Source: Thiolapillus brandeum (GTDB lineage Bacteria; Pseudomonadota; Gammaproteobacteria; Chromatiales; Chromatiaceae). From it: a DNA stretch of 19,698 nt. Below the pieces are notes generated by a model. It saw only the letters and a program-made list of their open reading frames with translations. It ran no database searches and was not told the DNA's origin. The stretch is taken from the NCBI GenBank assembly GCA_011051425.1, contig DRLF01000395.1:1-19698 (forward strand). Reading direction: 5' to 3'. The position numbers and the translations under genes are program-made. Below, piece by piece: positions 16,571 to 19,698 of this stretch; position 1 is the stretch's first letter; the number at the start of each line of letters is the position of its first letter.

Positions 16571-16891
16571 CTATCTCTGGTCGGGGTCCAGGATGATCTG
16601 TGTTGCCGCAGCAATGGCTTCTTCCCGGGATTCGTCTGCCATGCTGCGCAGCGCCTGGGCGCGTTCGTCAAAACGTCGCTGCATCTCGGTGATGTTCTGT
16701 TCGACCCGCTGCCGGGTCTTGTCCAAAAAGGAACTGCGGATTTCCGGTATGCGCGCCGCCAGCCGGTCTTCCGCCAGCCTGGCCTCGTTCAGCGCCTGGC
16801 GGGTAAGCTCTTCACGCTCTTCGATGGCCTGGGTCACCAGGGATTCGGCCTTCATTTCCGCGTCGAGCAGGCGTTTCAGGGTGTCATCCAT
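16571..16891 (-). CDS. A/V-type ATPase subunit G/H (peripheral stalk coiled coil)
   Basis: A 106-residue, almost wholly helical charged protein. The opening DDTLKRLLDAEMKAESLVTQ resembles the LLxAExxAxxIV start of subunit G/H (NtpF, AhaH), which pairs with subunit E in the peripheral stalk. I chose the ATG at 16891 with GGAG seven nt upstream; a GTG at 16912 with an overly close AGAGG is the alternative. It is the first gene of the ATPase operon, the same place as in Enterococcus and Thermus, which supports the name, since sequence conservation in this family is low. Confidence 0.8.
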   Translation of the reverse strand: MDDTLKRLLDAEMKAESLVTQAIEEREELTRQALNEARLAEDRLAARIPEIRSSFLDKTRQRVEQNITEMQRRFDERAQALRSMADESREEAIAAATQIILDPDQR

Positions 16892-16927
16892 CTTTTGCTC
16901 CGTAAGATTCACGCGCCTCTTGGTTCA

Positions 16928-16933
16928 ACTATA
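16928..16933 (-). promoter_or_regulatory. Candidate -10 of the ATPase operon promoter
   Basis: The minus strand reads TATAGT about 37 nt before the G/H subunit ATG, in an AT-rich patch. At 17 bp spacing the -35 would be CTTTTC, a poor match, so this is only the best candidate in the 189-bp divergent gap. Confidence 0.3.
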
Positions 16934-17080
16934 CACTTAATTTTTCATGCGAAAAGCCCTGGATAAGCGTTTACACGGGAGCAAAGAAAGGAGAATCAGG
17001 CCGAAGGAAAATAGCAGGAGTTGTGACGGGTTCTGCAAAGCAGGTTTGCAATTTTACCCGCGGCTATAGAAGATGAGTCA

Positions 17081-18730
17081 ATGAGCATTCGTAACCGGAT
17101 CCTGCTTTTTGCCGTCCTCGTCACCCTGCTGCCTTCACTGGGGCTGGGCTGGATCTATTTTCAGCAATCCAAACAGGCGTTGCTGGAAAACACGGCGCAC
17201 GAGCTGAAAGCCGCGGTTTCCCAGGTGGAACGGGAGTCGTTGCTGTGGCTGAAGGAGCAGATGTATGAAATCCGGGTTTTTTCCAGTTCCTATCTGCTGT
17301 CGGATGCCCTGACAGCTTATTACAGGCCGGTGGATACAGGTGACGGTCAGTCGGACACTTCGCTTGCCGATCCTGTCCAGGCCATGACCAGCTATCTTTC
17401 CCTGGTGCGCAACCAGTACAGCCAGTACAAGAAACTGCTGGTATTCAGCAATGAAGGGACGCTGATCGTACAGGAACCCGCGAATGGTGATTCGGTATCC
17501 CTGCCGGGCGACTGGTTGCAGCAGTTGAATACCAGACAGATGATCATTGGTGATTTCTACGGCCGGGACAAGGGGCCAGGCACGACCCTCATGCTGGGCG
17601 TGGCGGTTTCATCGGGAAACGACGGGTTGCTGGGTATTCTCGGTGCAGAAGTGTTTCCCCACGCACTGTTGGACGTGATGCAATCCATCCTGGCCGAGAG
17701 TGAAGACAGGGGCACGAATGCTGTGCTGTCGTTGATCACTGATGATGGCAGGGTTCTGCTTTCCACCGCCGAAGCGGGTGAGCCCGGTGCGCGAGACAGG
17801 CGGGGTCTGCCGGTGCTGCTCAGCAATCCGGGGCAGCTGGTGACCTACGAGCGCAGTGACGGTGTGACTGTGGTGGGCATGCTGGCGCCTGTACCCGACT
17901 ATCCCTGGGCGGTGCTGATGGAAAAGCGGCGCGGCGCGCTGTTCGCCGATATCGAACGCATGCGCAATTTGACTTTGCTGGTCGTGTTGGGGATGGTGAG
18001 CGTTATCGGTTTCTTTGCCTGGTGGCTCGCCAGGGGCATCGTTGCTCCCTTGCATGAGCTGACTGAAGCAGCCAGGCAGGTGGCGGATGACAATCTCGAT
18101 GTGCAGATAGCGGTGCGGCGCAGGGATGAGCTGGGGTTTGCCTCAAAAGTCTTCAACGACATGGTGCGGCAGCTCAAGCAAAGCAGAGATCGCCTGGAAC
18201 TGCTTTCCACCATCGATTCCCTGACACAATTGCCCAACCGGAAAGCTGTCATGGAAGCTTTTTCCGCCGCATTGATGCGCTATCAGCGTCATCCCCGGGC
18301 CTTTTCCCTGCTGATGATCGATATCGATCATTTCAAGGTGATCAATGATGATCACGGTCACCTGGCGGGTGATCAAGTATTGCGCCATGTTGCATCGCTG
18401 CTCCGGGAGCAGACCCGTCAGGTGGATGCGGTCGGCCGCTATGGTGGTGAGGAATTCCTGGCCTTGCTGGATGAAACGGACAGGGAGGCTGCCCGGCAGG
18501 TGGCTGAACGCATTCGCACTGCCATCGCCAATTCTTCCGTGCGCTATCAGGAGAAGGAGATGCGGGTCACCGTCAGCATCGGGGTGGCCGAGATCATCGG
18601 TCCGGATGAAACCCGGGAGCAGCTGATCGACCGGGCCGACAAGGCTATGTATCAGGCCAAGCAGCAGGGAAGAAACAGGGTGGTTGTGGACGACAGGGGC
18701 AGCGACAGGGCGAATGAGGCGCCTCAGTAG
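17081..18730 (+). CDS. Membrane diguanylate cyclase with Cache-type sensor, HAMP and GGDEF
   Basis: A 549-residue inner-membrane enzyme making cyclic di-GMP from two GTP. Order: membrane helix (7-27), periplasmic Cache-like sensor (about 35-285), second membrane helix (296-316), HAMP linker (317-370), GGDEF domain (371-540). The active site is GGEEF (455-459), a functional variant of GGDEF. The inhibitory site RxxD is intact (RQVD, 446-449, five residues before GGEEF), so product feedback is expected. DSLTQLPNRK and MIDIDHFKVINDDHGH are typical family motifs. No EAL domain. The ligand of the sensor is not deducible. The ATG at 17081 has only a weak ribosome-binding site; an upstream ATG at 17073 stops after two codons. 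It diverges from the ATPase operon and ends overlapping the next gene tail to tail. Confidence 0.93.
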   Translation: MSIRNRILLFAVLVTLLPSLGLGWIYFQQSKQALLENTAHELKAAVSQVERESLLWLKEQMYEIRVFSSSYLLSDALTAYYRPVDTGDGQSDTSLADPVQAMTSYLSLVRNQYSQYKKLLVFSNEGTLIVQEPANGDSVSLPGDWLQQLNTRQMIIGDFYGRDKGPGTTLMLGVAVSSGNDGLLGILGAEVFPHALLDVMQSILAESEDRGTNAVLSLITDDGRVLLSTAEAGEPGARDRRGLPVLLSNPGQLVTYERSDGVTVVGMLAPVPDYPWAVLMEKRRGALFADIERMRNLTLLVVLGMVSVIGFFAWWLARGIVAPLHELTEAARQVADDNLDVQIAVRRRDELGFASKVFNDMVRQLKQSRDRLELLSTIDSLTQLPNRKAVMEAFSAALMRYQRHPRAFSLLMIDIDHFKVINDDHGHLAGDQVLRHVASLLREQTRQVDAVGRYGGEEFLALLDETDREAARQVAERIRTAIANSSVRYQEKEMRVTVSIGVAEIIGPDETREQLIDRADKAMYQAKQQGRNRVVVDDRGSDRANEAPQ

Positions 18731-19506
18731 CTTACTTTCAGCAGGCTGAAATGCGCCCAGCCGGTTTTTCCTTCGGAGGTTTTGACCTTGACCCATAATC
18801 CCTCGCGGTCGATGGCTGAAACTTCCGTGCCCGGCGACAACTGCAGCAATACCTTGCTCTTCAGGTTTGGCGCTTCCCTGACGTTGCACAGCTTCCGGGT
18901 TTTCATGGTAACGGGCACGGGAAAGGCGGATTCGGGATTGAGCTTGTCTGACTTGGGTGATTCCACCCTGGCCAGGGTATGCCGGGCCTGTGTCATCAGA
19001 TAGGAGGAACCTTCGTAATTGTTTTCCTCCAGGGCGGCTTCCGACATATGCAGATATTGTTCGGCCCGATGCACCAGTGCCTGCTGCCTGCTGTTGCGTG
19101 CCTTCTCTTCGGCATTCTTCAGTTCCAGTTTCAGCTCGGCCAGGTTGGCAACGGTTTCCGCCTTGCTGTTGCGGCTGCGCAACCGTGCCTTGGCCCGTAC
19201 GACTTCCTGAACGGCCTGATCGAGCGCCAGCTGCAGCTGCAGGATTCTGGAATGCCTTTCCGCCAGTTGCAGCTGCAGTTCCTGTGACTGTTTCGTCTGT
19301 GCGAGAGCTTCTTTTTTCAGTCTGCTGACCTGCGCCTTGAGGTCGGTGATTTCCTTTTCGGCAAGGGGGAGGCGGGGATCCTGCTGCGGTATTTGTGGCG
19401 GACATTCCACCACTGATCCCATTTCTTCAGGCGGGCTGGCGCAGCCAGCCAGCGCGAGCGAGGCGACAAGCAGGGGTGTAAAACGAATTGAAGCCCGTCT
19501 GTTCAC
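18724..19506 (-). CDS. Coiled-coil lipoprotein with C-terminal bacterial SH3 domain
   Basis: A 260-residue envelope lipoprotein. The signal peptide has a basic start (NRRASIR), a hydrophobic core and lipobox ALAGC with Cys22. Residues about 48-170 are Gln/Lys/Glu-rich heptad-like helix, predicted coiled coil. Residues about 203-258 (RKLCNVREAPNLKSKVLLQL through KTGWAHFSLLKV) fit a bacterial SH3 (SH3b) domain, often a peptidoglycan-binding module. I chose the GTG at 19506 because it gives a clean signal peptide and falls after the upstream gene's stop. An ATG at 19542 would add 12 uncharged-to-acidic residues ahead of the signal and overlap the upstream gene. A role in envelope structure or hydrolase regulation is inference. 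Confidence 0.82.
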   Translation of the reverse strand: MNRRASIRFTPLLVASLALAGCASPPEEMGSVVECPPQIPQQDPRLPLAEKEITDLKAQVSRLKKEALAQTKQSQELQLQLAERHSRILQLQLALDQAVQEVVRAKARLRSRNSKAETVANLAELKLELKNAEEKARNSRQQALVHRAEQYLHMSEAALEENNYEGSSYLMTQARHTLARVESPKSDKLNPESAFPVPVTMKTRKLCNVREAPNLKSKVLLQLSPGTEVSAIDREGLWVKVKTSEGKTGWAHFSLLKVSY

Positions 19507-19525
19507 CTCTGCGAGCTTAGCAGCC

Positions 19526-19698
19526 TCAGGCCCCGGAGTCATCCTGCCGGGAAAAATCACCGGGCGAACACTGCTTCCTGAATGTGGCAATCCTGCGGCA
19601 GCGCAGCTGATGAATTTCCCTGCCGATCTGTTTTCCGTGGATATGGGCGGGTACGTCCCTGGCGGAAATGTCCCTGGTGAGTGCATGGATACGGCGCA
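19526..19698 (-). CDS. C-terminal tail of a protein resembling CCA tRNA nucleotidyltransferase (cut by window edge)
   Basis: A reading frame open from the window edge to a TGA at 19526-19528 encodes 56 residues containing ARDVPAHIHGKQIGREIHQL then RCRRIATFRK. The G-x-x-IG-x-x-I-x-x-x-R-x-x-x-I pattern resembles the extreme C-terminus of bacterial multifunctional CCA proteins (GLKGPEIGEAI-type). Its codon use looks coding, and the stop is 19 nt before the lipoprotein start. The match is from memory and short, so another HD-family or RNA-related protein is possible. Confidence 0.45.
   Translation of the reverse strand, partial: RRIHALTRDISARDVPAHIHGKQIGREIHQLRCRRIATFRKQCSPGDFSRQDDSGA

Noticed and set aside
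18143..19405. Long minus-strand open frame (420 codons) spanning the cyclase end and the lipoprotein
   Set aside because: It crosses two well-supported genes in other frames, and its low-complexity Gly/Arg/Gln-rich translation fits no known protein.

Overview
The window is about 19.7 kb of moderately GC-rich DNA from a Gammaproteobacterium, probably a denitrifying and possibly sulfur-oxidising lineage. That placement is an inference from the gene families and the dispersed-repeat type; no rRNA or other phylogenetic marker is present. All genes are packed bacterial style, with many 1-8 nt overlaps. I see no tRNA, rRNA, CRISPR array, transposase or phage gene.

Region 1 (1-6948, minus strand) is a nitric oxide reductase operon read right to left: norC, norB, two tandem stem-loops, norE, norF, norQ, a small membrane protein, a membrane-bound 4Fe-4S protein, norD and the start of a DUF3024 gene cut by the window edge. 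NorC and NorB form the cytochrome c-dependent NO reductase. NorE and NorF are membrane accessory proteins, and NorQ plus NorD form a MoxR-type ATPase/VWA pair for maturation. The two membrane genes between norQ and norD are the least understood part of the window.

Region 2 (6949-8325) holds a divergent Crp/Fnr-type regulator of the DNR/NnrR group (plus strand). The shared intergenic DNA carries a perfect and a one-mismatch DNR/FNR box 22 bp apart. A strong hairpin follows the regulator. Next come a 70-residue SHOCT-type lipoprotein (minus) with an extended -10 promoter, and a 96-bp palindromic element that looks like a dispersed intergenic repeat.

Region 3 (8326-16891, minus strand) is a complete nine-gene A/V-type ATPase operon: G/H, C, I, K, F, E, A, B, D. 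Most junctions overlap or are separated by at most 10 nt. The order differs from the textbook Enterococcus/Thermus order. The proteolipid K keeps the transport glutamate but lacks part of the sodium-binding set.

Region 4 (16892-19698) has a plus-strand Cache-HAMP-GGDEF diguanylate cyclase, overlapping tail to tail by 7 nt with a minus-strand coiled-coil/SH3 lipoprotein. Upstream of the lipoprotein is the C-terminal tail of a protein resembling CCA tRNA nucleotidyltransferase.

Functionally, the regulator probably senses NO and switches on the nor operon, which removes NO. The ion-pumping ATPase and the c-di-GMP enzyme are neighbours with no demonstrated link to it. Nothing here is clearly a wholly new system. 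The best candidates for new biology are the two uncharacterised membrane genes and the DUF3024 gene in the nor operon.
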